From assembly GCA_013350335.1 (NCBI GenBank), contig CM023541.1:61135413-61199412 (forward strand): 64,000 nt of DNA. The letters run 5' to 3'. A program made the translations under genes and the position numbers. Numbering within the stretch: the stretch's first letter is position 1; each line of letters begins with the position of its first letter. Origin of the DNA: Chimonanthus salicifolius (Eukaryota; Streptophyta; Magnoliopsida; Laurales; Calycanthaceae). Shown piece after piece: positions 27,501 to 40,588 of the stretch. The notes under the pieces were generated by a model that worked only from the letters and a program-made list of their open reading frames with translations, ran no database searches and was not told the origin of the DNA.

Positions 27501-30500
27501 TTTGCCCCATCTGTGGGGCGAAGGAATATCATGCAGCTGCAAATGTAGGTGCGCCCTTTCTTCCCTGGAGCTGGCAAATCATGAGAATGGTTTAGGGGCT
27601 TCACCTGTCAGTACCAGAAGGAAGAGCATAACATTCTAAATTGTGTGGAAGTATCATGAGCAAAGCAGAACTGACCATAATTAGAACTAATAATAAATAC
27701 ATGTCATTTCCAGTCATTACATGATGCATGCAGAACCAAAAAAAACCAAACATGCAATCCAAATGTTGTTAGTGATATATTGCAATATTGCATGCAGAAA
27801 TCAATATGTAACACATGGTTTTATTTTAATATAAGACTCCTTGAGACGAAGTAAGCTTAAAAGAGAAGAGAAGGGAGAAAAGACTATGGCACTAACACAA
27901 CCTACAAAACTATAATAGGATTTCATCCCTGCCATGGTGTTTACATTCTTACTAATGTCTCTATAATCAATATCTAAGGAAGCTTGTTGGCCAAAGCTAC
28001 TGGTTGTCCTTGACCAGATATGCAACTTGCCTATGCTAGCACCCCCACTAGGTGCAAGTCCAATAAATGATCTTAACAGGATATCGTCATTATCATTGTA
28101 AATAAAGAAAGAAAAAAAACCAAGCCATGGACTGAGTTATAATTTTCACCTGCGAAATGCACAAACTAAGCAAATCCTCCATCAACCGAACAACAGATGA
28201 TATTAAAAGAATATCATCATTATCAATGTAAATAAACAAAGAAAAAAACCAAGCCATGGACTATGAATTATAATTTTCACCTGCGAAATGCACAAAATAA
28301 GTAAACCCTTCATCAACAGCAACAGATTTTATCAGCTCAACTCTGCCAGTTGGTAAGTGCTTCTTTTTGCAACCTCAAGGTGTCGGTTCAAGTCCTATGA
28401 GCGTAAAAAGGGTAGTAGGCCCATAGAAAAAAGAAATTTGCCAAATCCAAATTCAAATGCCAACCCCAATTGATTGAATAAAAGGCTTTAATGATGATGA
28501 CCATGATTTTAATAAAAGATTTTGATATTGCTCATTTATTGATAAGATGGTTTTTGGTAGAAATATTAAGCAATGGTTCTTAAAAGCAAGGTTGTTTGTA
28601 CGTACTGCAGTCATGTCATCAGTAAAGTACACATCATTATTCCCCTGAAGATAGGGAAATGGATCTGCTAACCACACCATATCAACATCGTTGTACATGA
28701 CATTATATCCAAGCTCCAAAATATGCAGCAGATGACGAGGCCTGCGGGATGTAAAATTGAAGAATCCCTGTCAAATAAGATAAATCAGGGCAACTGCATT
28801 AAAAAAATATAAATATAATGAACATGACACAAGAAGCCAATGTAAGGTAAGTAGTTCCATGATTGTGACACAAATAACCTGGATACTAGAGGAGAGCATG
28901 TATCTGAAATAAATATTTTTTCTATTAATATGAACACACAAAATGCCTATGAATAAAAGAAATTGAAAACTCTTTTCACATGAATTCCAAAGGAAAACTT
29001 CTTTTCTTTTTCCTTTTTTGGTGGTGGTTGGGATAGGGGGGAGAGGGGAGACTCATGTGTACAACCAATGGAAAGCATTAAAGGATAGATCTGACATAGA
29101 AAATCAAAACTAAAATAAGTAGGCCTTTCACACATTCAATCTTTCATTAATTCCTGCATGTCTCCCTCATTTCCAGCAAGTATGTGCCTTATCCACTTCG
29201 CTAACCTGACATAACACAGCAAAGGATAGGAAGAAGGTGTTCGGAAAAAAAAGGGAAAATTTTGAACATTCACCGTTTGTCTATTTCCTCGAGGAAAGAA
29301 ATTCCATGCAAAGATAATGGTAGGGTTATATTTATATTACCCCCCTAGTGCTATGAAATCCGGCTTTGTGTGGGGTTGTGAAAACCTAATGATTTGGTTG
29401 TTTTCATCAAAATCTATATTTCCACTGAAAACAAACAAAGCATTGTTTTGGCGAAAGAGGAAAACCTCTTTATTTTCCTCAATAAATTTTCCTACCCCTT
29501 TCCTTGGAAAGGAGAGGTCACATTTCTTGTGGACTTGCAAAAATCCCTCATTATGTGGAAAAAGAAAGACGAAACTAATTTTCCATGCACCTTACTTTTC
29601 ATAGCTGGAAAATGACAATTAGCCCCTCAATAATTTCTTGGATTCTTAGCAATAGCCTCTCTAATTTTTCTTCTCTTTTTTGAAAGCCTAATGGTTTTGT
29701 TGATTACGGCAAAAAGAATACAGTTGAACCGGCTAAACATCTAAGAGACCAAATTACCCAATAAAGAAGAGAACACCACTAAAAAGAATGCAACATCTAG
29801 CTAGTGGGAAAACAAAAAAGTCATTCAACTCACAAGCATCCTTTGCCAATTTATCAGCTGTGCATCATTAGCCAATCTAGGGTTGTTAGATAACACAAAA
29901 CCTTGAATATGATGGCAAACCTCATCTCTTTGACCATATCTAGGAATGTCTATGGGCAAAAACGCCTGGTTGCCCATTGCATCATGTTGTACATGCTATT
30001 CAAGATGTGTGATGCACCTATGTCGAACACTTGCATTTATGTCAGACACTAACGCGGTAACACCCATTCTTCATAGACTCCTCTAGTACTTTTTAATATT
30101 GTTTTCCCAGATGACTAAAATATTGCTACAACTTTCTCCCCTTAAAACATAATATTAATATATATTTGCTACTTGAATATTTAGAGCAAGCAAGAGTAAA
30201 ATAGTTTTTTTGTTAAATGACATCTATATCATTACTGCAAGGGCAAGCACACAAAACACCCAGAGGACCCCAAAAATCCCACAAAACAAAAGCCCTACAA
30301 AACAACCAAAACCAAGACAAAAGGAAACAATCACATATAGGTATGTTAACCCACTCCTTCCAAGCTCTCAAAAGGTCAGCTCTAGAGGCACCCTAAAACT
30401 CATTAAGAGAAGAGACCCAACTAATACATTTGGCCTTGATTTTAGAGGAGATAGATGTGAGATTCCATCTCGTTTCTTAAAATGCAATTATTCTGCTCCC

Positions 30501-32891
30501 ACCACAAACTCTAAGTAGTTGTGAAGAAAGCCATCCACCAAAGAATCACAAATCTGGAAGGCCCACCAAAAACCACCCAAGCATAAGAGAAGATGGCATG
30601 GTCCAGTGAACATCAAAAAGGTCAAGAGTGGCACTCCACAGTTTGGAAGCGAAGGGGCAATGGAAGAGAAAATCAATGACTTCACCAATGTGGTTCTAGA
30701 GGGGTCAACAACTAACCATGACCTGCTTCCTCTTGGGATAATCGTGTTGAGTAAGAACCTTGCAGAAACCAACAATCCAAAAGATACCAAGAAACCAAGG
30801 AGGGGCTTCAAAAGACCAAATCACCAGATTCATTGCCGAGATAGAAGGATGATTACTATTCCACTCAAAAAGGGACTTGACCAAAAAGGCACCAGAAGGG
30901 TCAAGTCACCATACTCCATTATCCATAACCATAGGAAAAGGCGGGTCTGGTCAAGAATGAAAAACAGGCTGACAAACTCCTTAGTTTCCTCATTAGAAAG
31001 ATTTCTTTGTAACGAACATTCCACAAAATCTGCTTCCTCACTACCTCAAAGAGCTGAGCGACAAGAGCTTCCAGGTTAGAGGCAATCTAGAACATTGAAG
31101 CAAAATGAGTTGCCAAAGAAGACTCTGCACCATGTATCCTTTCAAAAACCCACTCTTGCCCCATTACAAACCTTAAGGCAAATGCCAACTTGAATTTATC
31201 CACGCAAGAACTAATAGTCTCCACATGCTAGCAAGCCTACGGGGCAAAGGAGTAATTCGCAGCCACCATTACCAAGATTATATTTGGATATGATCAAAGG
31301 CTTCCACAAGGCATCATCAGGACAACCAATCCTCCAAAATCACTTAGCAAATTCACACTAGCTATGGGTCTAATTCCTAGGCCCCCATCTTTAATCAAGT
31401 TGCATACCTTTGACCAACTAATAAAATGATCCTTTCCACAATCTTAGTGTCGCCCCAAAAGAAATCACATTGGGTTTTTTCAAGAACTTTCTCAACACTT
31501 TCAAAGATAAAGTAGATGAGCAAAGGACTGACAAAGTGATGCACCCAAGAAAGGAAATATCTCTACCTCTCCAAGAAGCAAGTCTACTCTTAAACTTCTC
31601 GATAATTGGTTCCTAGAAAGAATGATGAGGAGTTCCAATGCAAAGACCAAGGCCCAAATAAGTGGAAGGAAAATTTCTGGCATGACATCTAAAGAGTGGG
31701 TACAGATAGCAAATTATTTTCTATTAGTGTTATTTTGCACTTTATTTTCATTTAAAATAAATAGGAATTCAAATTTATTTAAATGTTGGTGTCAAGTCTC
31801 CCAAATCCCTTTTTCAGAGGGTTTTACAAGAGTTTGACACCTCACACTCATGTCAAACTCTGACACTCAACCATACCAATGCAACTTAGACATTGGATTA
31901 CTGAAAGGGAATCACCTTCAATAAGTCCACCAGTAACCACTTCAGATAGCTTATTGGCTCCTGCTAATGAGTCAAAATCTGCTGCATTTACATAAGAATT
32001 AGGCAAAAGGCCTGGAGGAAGACATAAGCACACTACCATCAAGGGCCAATTTATCCATCCTAACCTCCTCTGGACAAAGAAATGCAGCAGCTCCAACAAA
32101 ATAAGCATTAACCTCTCCAATTTATTGCATAATCAAAATTTTGAAACTATTCATGTAAAAACATTAATAGCACAAGAGATAATGCAAATTGTTGCAAGGC
32201 CAGATCTATACTGGTCTCATAGCACTTGGATAAATAACGCAACCTGGATGAGATACCTTTGAAAATTAGCAAGATACAAATCTTCCAGTAACAGCATCTA
32301 TGTCAATTCTACATTAATTAGGAATAAACTAAACATACAATAGAAAAAATAAAATACCTTTTTTTGAAAGATGAAAATTTTAAGTACCTGAGAACCAAAC
32401 TTGTGAGCAGTCTGTGCATCAGGCACTGGAGGGATGAGGACAGCATGACCAGGCCACTTCTGATTCACTTTGTAAAGGGTTGCATAATCCTCAGCAATAA
32501 CCAGCACCTTCTCCTGGTGCTTCTGCCTGGAGATGCTGATCAACCAGTTGTTGAGAAAGGGAAGATACGGGTGGCTAACAGCGCACACAATGACAGTCCC
32601 ATTTTTCGCCACAAAGGAAGCGGCCTCTGCCAATGTGTATTCCCGCCATCTCGAAAGAGAGCCCTCGTTGCTGGAAAACAGAATTTCTGGCAATCCCATC
32701 CATGGGAAAAATACTCCAACGACAACCATGAGGGCAAGCATCACTAAGAGGCCAGTACGGCTGAAAAGGGTCATAGATCTTTGATGATCAATTGTGGATT
32801 GAAGTAACGTAGGATATGTATTCATTTGAGAATGCTGCTGCTGCTGCTGTCTCTTGTGCAGAAATGTCGACATTGTACGTAGTTGCTCCAT
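24514..32891 (-). CDS. RGXT: GT77 rhamnogalacturonan-II alpha-1,3-xylosyltransferase (four exons, 363 aa)
   Basis: Minus-strand exons 32891-32388, 28767-28606, 27604-27389 and 24723-24514 are all phase 0 with GT..AG borders and give 363 residues, the family's usual length. Residues 1-45 are a short cytosolic tail with a Q-run (15-19). Residues 48-65 form one membrane anchor, giving a Golgi type II topology. The catalytic region starts near residue 85 (YTLAEAASFVAKNGTVIV) and carries the D195-V-D197 metal/nucleotide-sugar motif inside YNDVDMVWL. Known members transfer xylose from UDP-xylose to fucose in pectin RG-II; MGP4 is needed for pollen tubes. M1 was chosen because it opens the frame just after a 5'-UTR splice acceptor; M7 is possible. 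Introns of 3.6, 1.0 and 2.7 kb hold a LINE, a SINE, a duplication and a MITE. Confidence 0.93.
25692..26130. mobile_element. hAT-like MITE in intron 3 of the xylosyltransferase gene
   Basis: The left end is TGGGGGTGGCAAT and the right end is the complement of TAGGGGTGGCAAT, an inverted pair. Flanks ATGATCAT (25684-25691) and ATAATTAT (26131-26138) match at 6 of 8 positions. Subterminal GACTCG and GGTCGGGTTGGGTTGG runs resemble the elements at 3322 and 54926. Length 439 bp, no coding capacity. Confidence 0.6.
28079..28330. repeat. Two-copy 128-bp direct repeat in xylosyltransferase intron 2
   Basis: A block starting near CATTATCATTGTAAATAAA (28085 and 28213) repeats with period 128. Both copies contain AACCAAGCCATGGACT and TTTTCACCTGCGAAATGCAC, with a few substitutions and small indels. 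It is a local tandem duplication with no coding role. Confidence 0.85.
28335..28440 (+). mobile_element. tRNA-derived SINE head in xylosyltransferase intron 2
   Basis: AGCTCAACTCTGCCAGTTGG resembles a pol III A box and GGTTCAAGTCC is a near-canonical B box. They are about 35 bp apart, followed by an A-rich end near 28430. It does not fold as an intact tRNA, so it is read as a SINE or tRNA-derived remnant. Confidence 0.5.
30205..31690 (-). pseudogene. Degenerate L1-type LINE (reverse-transcriptase C-terminus and zf-RVT region)
   Basis: Read on the minus strand through several frameshifts, the segment gives pieces typical of plant L1 ORF2. PSTYLGL and EKFKSRLASWRGR lie near 31690-31550; FFWGDTK with SWSKVCNLIKDGGLGIRP near 31470-31350; an ALWKPLI/KYNLGNGG part near 31310-31240; and HCPFASKLW with LDLFDVHW near 30660-30600, the region after the zinc-binding RT-associated domain. 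The 3' end near 30205 is T-rich on this strand. It lies in intron 1 of the xylosyltransferase gene in the same orientation and is clearly dead. Confidence 0.75.
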
Positions 32892-33700
32892 ATTGAAGAA
32901 ATCAGCAATCTACAATACAAAAGTGGTCATGTAAGGGCTTCCCAAGTGTTTCTTAAAGTTTTTCAATCAGGATTTAAAATTTCAGCTTGGAAAGAGACTT
33001 GGTAGGGACTAATACAGAACTATTCAGAATCAACCTAACTTGGCTGAGTTGTTAAATGTTTTTAGATATAAAAAAATGTAAAACTACTAAAGATTGGGAA
33101 AATGGAAAAAAAAAAAGAATTTAACCTACTGCATTTTATGTATAAAATATGAATTCAAATGTTCAGAATGAGGAATACAGAAGTAAAGATTTGAGATCAA
33201 ACAGAAATAAGGGTGTGGATCACAGATCTGAGACCAATTTCATGAATCTATACCACAATTTTTTTTTTTATAAATCATCACCTTCGTAAATATCGTGTTA
33301 AATTGCGGATTAAAACTGGTGTCTTGAGCAGGAACCCGCCTCAAAAAGCGGGAATCCCGATCCACCCAAAGAGCTATTCCTCATAGTTTTAGCAGGATAG
33401 CGGTGATGTCGTTGCCCTCGAACTTCAGGAGTAGAAGTTTCAGATTTCGATGTAGAAAAAGAAGTGAGAAAAAGATCAATCAAGATTTCAATACAATACA
33501 ATTAGAAATCGATTGCAAAAGCATACCCAATCCGATTTGTCTGATGAGCTTAGTTCCGGATGGATCTCTTAAGAAGAATGTCGCTGATGATGACAGGGGA
33601 AAGATTGGGATTTTGAAACCACAGAGAAGAGAGAAGGATGATCAGAGACGAGGAAGATTTTTTTTCTACACTCTGCAGTCTGCACATTTCACCCTTTTAT
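32892..33700 (-). promoter_or_regulatory. 5' UTR with intron and promoter-proximal region of the xylosyltransferase gene
   Basis: An acceptor TTGTAG ends at 32910, 18 nt before the chosen ATG. A donor GTATGC starts at 33526, after a purine/pyrimidine-mixed leader (about 33527-33690) that includes CT-rich TCCTTCTCTCTTCTC. This suggests a 5'-UTR exon and a ~617-nt leader intron. The exon has higher GC than its surroundings. A TATA-like AATAAAAGG lies near 33700. Inferred from splice signals only. Confidence 0.4.
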
Positions 33701-36197
33701 TCCTAAGATAGAACATTTTTATTAAAATATTAAATTCTATTTTAATATTTCTATATTTTCATGTATTAACAATATTACATTTTTCATATATTAATTTTAT
33801 TAAACTAAAGGGGCAAAAATACAGAATGCTCGCACATTTTTTGCGCACGTCAGACAAGACATACTGAATATCAAATTTAAGTTATTGAAATTATTTTTTT
33901 CATTTTAAAATTTATATTCAACTGTTTATAATTTTCATTTGATGCTTCTTAACTATTGGATTAATTATAATAGATTAAATATTTATTTAGTAGTTTATTT
34001 TAATCTTAAAATTAATCTCATATTTATCGTATAATAGATCTTTTGATAATTTGTTTATTCATATAATTTTTATAATCATTGGATGGATTACAGTTAAAAA
34101 CGATTCAAAGCAGTTTGATTCAAAATTAAACTTATTAAATCAACCGGCATTAAAATTAATTTAAAATTGACAGTTTGTTTTACAAGGTGATTCAAGATAA
34201 TTAGATCATCAAGACAACGTCTCATAGTTAATTTCACTGCCACATTTTCAGCAGGTGAGGTAGCTTGAAATTACAGAGAAAAATTAATTTACCTGCTCTT
34301 TTCTTCTTGTTTAATTCAATGCAATGGAATGATAAACTAAGAGAAAGATGAGAGTTTTCTCAATAGATCAGCTAAATCAGTACGTGAAAGATTTACACAT
34401 ATTGGCAAGATTAATCTCATCTCTAATGTGAAGTGAGGATACTCATATTAAAAAAAATCTTTCTTTCTTTTCTCTTTTCTTTTATTTTTGTAAATAAAAT
34501 GTGAAGATATTCGGCCAGATCTGGGCGTTAGGCCCAGCAGATCATGTGATTTTTTTCTTATTCTTTATTCAGTCGGATTTATTGACATTGTACACAGAGA
34601 TAATTGAGTTGACTTTAATTGCGTTAATTATAGAAAGAGAGAAGAGTCTCTTTTGATTGCTTATGTGTAAGTAGGTAATTTTCTTGAATTCTAGTTTCGA
34701 ATTTTATGCAGTTTGTTCATTTAATTTCAAGTTTCCTTTAAGCTCTGATAGCATTCAAGAAAATTACTTACTTACACACATGCAATCAAAAAACCTTTTC
34801 CTTGAAATTAACCCAATTAAATTTAAAAGAATTATTTATCATTACAATGTTTGATTGAACCTTAAATTATAGACATTATTGACTGGAAAAAAAAAAAACT
34901 GGGCCTTCACGTCACCTGATTTGCAGTGCTTCTTCTGCACTAATTTCCCTTCTAACTCAGATGTAATGCTGGATTTTAGGGACTGAAATCACTCACTGAT
35001 TTACTGCATTATCTCGTCCAATACTAGTTTTGATTTTCTGCCCAAATTAACGCCCTAAAATCAGGTCATTCTTCCGTCCAATACACATTCTCTCTAGTGG
35101 GTCTTTCTCCTTTTAATCAAGATTTTCTAAAATAGTTTCAAGGCGGGCCCACCACGGTTCGTGTACAAGTTCTTTCCAATTTGAAATGGGCTCTCTCCAT
35201 AGTGGCGTCTTTGGTGGGATCCATGGGATGCACGGGTCCACTATGGCAGCAAATGAGTTTTTGAGGCCCTAAAAGCTAAAATGGACCAGGCCCAAACTGA
35301 TTTAAATGGGCTCTGATTCGGATACAAGTGGATCCATTGGGTTGCATTTGAGGCCCTCTTCCTTTCATCAGTTATGAGTTCATCTCGAGTAAAAATAAAT
35401 TCATATGGGCCTTATTTTCATCTAATGTGCTTTTTACAATTTCACCTGATTCGATTGGGCTTCGTATGGCCGCATCATTGCGAATCGACCAGCATGTTGC
35501 GGACTATACAGGGCCCTATAGTTGCACACCGTATCACCAATAGAAAATTATTTTTAAACAGTGTGGGCCCCACGTGAGGAGAGAAATCCTAAAGTCTTTC
35601 TACTCTTATTCCTCTGCCGTGTTCTACTTCCTGCAGCCACCAACCCATCTCTTCAATCCTTGTTTTTGAGCTTTTCTCACCTTTTCACTCATTTCAACTT
35701 CGATATGTTACAAATTTTCAGTTCTATTTTGTGAGACCTCTACGATTGAGACGTTGGATCTTTCATTTATGCAATTTTTTTACGAGATTTTTGAAGAACT
35801 TCATTTATCAAAGTATTAGCTTCTAAACACCTCATTTTTCATTCTTATTTTAAGTAGATTTGTGGTGAATATTTATGAAATTTGGGGTATTTTTGGAGAA
35901 CGAAATTTATATAGGACACCTGAAAACTTTGGATTTAATGTGTTTGATGATGACAGATGCATAGTGATCTACAGTCACTTAGGTACATTCTTCCACAGGT
36001 TTATTGACACCACGGCATATTCGAACAATGCAGGTTATTGTGTGAACAACACTATTGTGAAAGGAGAACTAAACTAACGTACGCCTAAAATAGTTTACAG
36101 TCAAGGAGAATAACAGAATATACAACCATGATAAAGATAATTATACAGATTGCGTTGTTGGATTGAGAAAGAACCGATCAAGAAACATGAATCTTAG
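33701..36197. other. Intergenic region between the xylosyltransferase and ABIL1 genes
   Basis: AT-rich, with a SINE 3' remnant at 34400-34452 and a less AT-rich patch at 35100-35600 containing many GGGCCC/TGGGCC words but no gene. The last few hundred bases should hold the 3' UTR of ABIL1. A 71-codon open frame at 35862-36077 is unrecognised and probably chance. Confidence 0.5.
34400..34452 (+). mobile_element. 3' remnant of SINE (second family)
   Basis: The stretch AGATTAATCTCATCTCTAA, then GAGGATACTCATATTAAAAA, parallels the 3' end of the copies at 12217-12360 and 39168-39345. No head or target duplication is visible. Confidence 0.4.
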
Positions 36198-39100
36198 TTA
36201 TTTTCTGACTTTGGGTTTGACAAAGAATGCAGATAGCAAGCTCTTTCTGCGAACTGGCGTGCGAGAGACCCCACGTCGATTGGCAATATCAATTGATCTC
36301 AATGGGGACAATCTTTTAGTGGACTCTGCTGAATCCTGCAAACAAAGCAAAAAATAGTTCACACACAATCAGTAGCTGCGACTAAAAGCCAGTGCCTATC
36401 ATAATTTCTAAGAAAGAAAAGTGAGAGATTCGATAGAAGTAAGTGAATAAATATTCTGTGCGATTTGCCATCATATGGAACATTCTCATTCTGGAAACAA
36501 GTATCAGAGAATCAAAATCTATAACCAGTGAACAAATAAAAAAAGTGAAAGAAAAAGAAAGAAAAACACAAACCCACGATGAGTTGGAAATGGCATGAAT
36601 ATCTTTCAAAAAAGTGATATTGAGTGATACTTATTGTTCGATTGAACATGCGACTGATTCTAGTCTCTCAGTGCAATAGTGTGTGTTGTCATGATATTGC
36701 TGTATTGTGACTTCTAAAAATTGCAAAATACTAGGCATTCTCAAACATATATTATACTTGCATATCTTTTGATTTGTGATGTTCTCAATGCGACTTTGTA
36801 CATGAAGTTTGTAAGAATCCAATTGTCATCACAGTAAGTATTTGTCATAATGAGTAAGGATATATTTGGTGTTGTGATAAGATGTCACAATATTCACCAC
36901 CTAACATTTTTGTTAGCTCATTCCTCTGATTGATGCCAGCAAATATATGTGTATTTTCACTTTTTTGGCCCCATCTTTGGTTTGTGGTAAATTAAAAGGA
37001 CATTTTCCGAATCGATGCTGTCAAGGGAAGTTCAGTCATTTCTAATGGGCCTCTGTACTATAAAACTATAAACACTGAAGTTTACAAGATAAGTCCTGTT
37101 TCAGTTAAAGAGATTGCACACTTGAAAGATTTTAGTGCAAGTACAAGTTTTTCGAGTTTTTGTACTTTCAGCATTACCTTCTGTGTGACATCAAATGTAT
37201 GCAGAACAGCACTAGATGCAGGGCTTCTACTTGATGACCGTCGATAAGCTAACGCAGGAGAGGATGAGGTCACCTCTTCAGCACCTACAGATGTTATAAT
37301 TCACATTCATAAGAAATATAACTTCTGTAAACAGCAGGAAATATTAAAAGTAAGCAGTACAAAAGAACAAAAACTCATTTTTTATTCAGAAATCATTCTA
37401 AAGAATGATACCCAGTGGAGAGAAAAATTGAGTTGTTACTGAAGCTTGATATTTTTCTGATCTGCAACACATAAACAAATACATGGTAGGAAACAACATC
37501 CAAACAAATATCAATACTCGAAGTTCAAACAAACTTCATGTTGAATGCATAGACTTACCCTGAATAACCATGAGGAACCCCATTCAATGGAGATGTATTT
37601 TCTGAGGCTAGATGCCAAGATAGGGTTCTCGGAGTAGGTAGTGCTACAGTTCATCCGATCCAGTTTGTGGATAACGTAATCAATTCAGTGTATAAAAGCA
37701 GTAAATTTGTCACAAGATCAACTAAAATGAACAAGTGCAGAGTAGGATGGATACCCGAAGGATGAGGCTGTAATCTTGCTTGGATGTGTTTCTGCCTGAT
37801 ATCAATCCGTCTCCGTGGACAGTTCTGTATTGCCCAGTTGACAGAATCTAGCATGGGGGTTCAATATAAAACAACAAATATTAGTTTCCAGACTTGAATC
37901 ATTAAAATTTATTTTAGCTTAAATTAATCACAATTCTTAGTCGTACTCGGGAAAATATAACGCTTATGAAATCGCGGGATGATGGCCAACACTTGCTGCT
38001 GCCTCAGGCCTTCTTTGTCCATGTAAGATTGGCAGGTAAAAATTTGCTGAAGGAACAGAATAAGAAAATTAAACTCCCATCCAGTTGACATTCTTTTGCG
38101 AGATGAGGAATAGTTCAGTTTAAGAAATGTAAGTAATGTTACCTGATTGAGAGAGGAAATCTTTAATTCAACAGTCGAGACATCCAAGTCTTGTTGCTCA
38201 AACAAATCATTTAATTTGGAAGCAACAGTGCCAAGATGATCAACAGCATTGATGAGTGCTCGAACAGCATAATCTTTCAGATTTTCCAGTACCCTAACCA
38301 GCAAATTGAGCATGCCTTACATTCACAAGAGAACAGAAACTGGTGACTAAAAACATCCAACTCGCTGTAATGCTTGCCTGTGGCCTGTAGGATTTGTCGA
38401 CCTGAACACACTGATGGTACTTGCATGGATGTGTATACCATCACAATTCTTTGTAAATGTAATCTATAAGAGATTCCCATCTAAAAAACTCTAGACCAGT
38501 TTTTATAATTGTCTCCATGTTAACACCCATTGTCATGCATCCGAAGTCTTCATTTACTAAAAAACCAGAGCACTTCTTCATTAATTATGTACTTAAAACA
38601 ATTTTATGGCACATGCCGGTGTGATGAGATGGATGGAGAATGAGTTACATGTATTTATAGGGAACACCCATCAATTAATTGTAAATGGGGGCAAATACCT
38701 GAAATGTGCCAAAAGCTGTTTGGTAAAGTGAAAATGCACGGAAAAGCGTGGAAATTGACCATTTTACAGCTTCCAGCCAAAAAAAAAAAAAAAAGGGATC
38801 CCATTTTAAGGAAATACATGGGATCTGAAACTGACTCAAGATATATGGATTCCAACAAAAATGCAATACACCCCGATGTATGGTGAAGGGGTTGATTTTT
38901 TTTCTATTTCAACCATTTTCAGAAATCTACTTTTTACCATACAGCTGCCTACAGTTCCATAGACACGCATTTAAGTAGATTATGCATAAATAATGATACG
39001 CAGTAATTTGATTTGGGTATATATCCATTAATCACCAGAAACAGCCCCCAACTACGAAAGATTTGTAAAATCTAGGTGTGATTGAGAGAAATGTAGACCT

Positions 39101-40588
39101 TTAAAACTTGGTCAATGGGATAAGGGATTGGTGAGATAATAAACTGACTATTGCATTTTATCTTTTTTTTTAATATTTTTTTATAACCCAGGTGTCTCGT
39201 ATCTTATAGAGTATCTGATTAATCCTAGAGGCATATGCAAGTCTCCCTATCCACCGTTCCACACAGACTAGGTAAAACTGTAGAGAATGACTCTTTGAAA
39301 TAGGATGGGATTTGAAGTTGGGACTCACACCCTCTGAGATAGAATGGAAATGTATCTATACAAAACTCACAAAGCCAGACTTAAATAGATGATATAATGA
39401 TTGTTCACGATGATAAATGGATGAAGCGTAGAAAACAGCATGGATGCCAGTAGCTTTAAATGTATATTAAGAGTAGACACTGTCCCCGGTTGCAACCATG
39501 GAATATATGCTATCACCCCTCTTATTGATGATGGTGATGACCAGGTTTCATATAGAATACCGATTCAGACATGTAATTATTTTAAAGATTTCATATAGAA
39601 GGAAACAATCAGAGTCTCAGACAGGTTTTGTGTGAAAGGGATTATTACATCTGTTTGTGCTCTTTATGGAGGTAAGACTTCTCACAGTAATCGGCAGCAG
39701 AGTAGAGCTGAGGCCTTAAGCTCTTCAATTCCTGAAAATAATCAATTCTAATAAAGATAGTCTAGAGAGTGAAACAAAAATATCTTACTTTTGGGCAATT
39801 GTAATGAAGCCACTGAAATTGTTTCTATCAAATCGAAAATAGAAAAAGGTAAATAAATTCTTATGACCAAATGCCCATCATTCGTGAAATTTCAACCAAC
39901 TGTTGAAATCCAACACATCAACAAATTAAGTGGACACGACCATATAAGAAATCTGAGAGAAATGAAAGAATTTTTTTTATCTCAGTAACAGTCAAAACAA
40001 GGATTTTAAAAACCGAATTGGAAAGTATGATTCCTCCAGTTTGTCCAAAGCTATTGTAATTCTTATTTAGTGTATCTTCCTTCTCATCTGTTCATTTTAC
40101 ACTATTGCTATGTAAGTTTTAATTTTTTTTTTAATATTTAATAATTTGATTTTAACTATATCAATTTATCGTATTTGAATAATGTTGTGTTAATATCTTA
40201 ATTGAAACAGTTCGACTCAACTGTTAAACATAATTAGATGGAACAATAATAAAAGAAGATGTTCATTCAACTGATTCGGCTTTTAAAACATTGGTCAAGA
40301 TTCACAGATAACGAACATATATGAAATGATACTTAAAAGGCCTAAAAAATGGCACACTCAGAAGATAGGGAATGAGATCGGTGTAGCACAGGAATGCATC
40401 TGAAGTTGAAGGATACAAGCAAAAAATCACCACCACTTGAAAAGAGAAAAACTGGGATCGGATACGGGAACGGGAAAGAGGAGGAAAAACGAAGAAAGAG
40501 CGAAAAGCAGTACCTGCAGGGCCTTTAGAAAGGTGTTGCTTCTGTCCAAGGAGATCTCGTCGAAGGTCATGGCTCGGTTTTCCGGCAT
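36198..40588 (-). CDS. ABIL1: ABIL1, Abl-interactor-like subunit of the WAVE/SCAR complex (nine exons, 293 aa)
   Basis: Minus-strand exons 40588-40514, 39731-39649, 38293-38143, 38046-37947, 37847-37755, 37643-37559, 37461-37412, 37284-37178 and 36335-36198 sum to 882 nt. All junctions are GT..AG and keep frame, giving 293 residues, close to the ~298 of Arabidopsis ABIL1. Residues 7-145 are the conserved ABI helical region (MTFDEIS, LKSLRPQLYSAADYCEKSYL, LKDYAVRALINAVDHLGTVA, YMDKEGLRQQQ). The middle is S/P-rich and variable. The C-terminus keeps the family's basic end (RRKSLLSAFFVKPK). ABIL proteins join SCAR, BRICK1, SRA1 and NAP1 to activate ARP2/3 actin nucleation in cell-shape control. 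There is no SH3 domain, as usual in plants. M1 gives six residues before MTFDE; M7 could also initiate. Intron 2 carries a SINE. Confidence 0.94.
39168..39345 (-). mobile_element. SINE (second family) in ABIL1 intron 2
   Basis: On the minus strand it runs from a GTGTGAGTCCCAACTTCAAATCCC head with a B-box-like stretch, through GGATTAATCAGATAC and ACGAGACACCTGGGTTATAA, to an A-rich tail at the low-coordinate end. The 3' body matches the copy at 12217-12360. It has the same orientation as ABIL1. Confidence 0.55.

Noticed and set aside
30606..31079. 157-codon plus-strand open frame in the xylosyltransferase intron
   Set aside because: It is antisense to the degenerate LINE, whose minus-strand fragments are clearly reverse-transcriptase-like.
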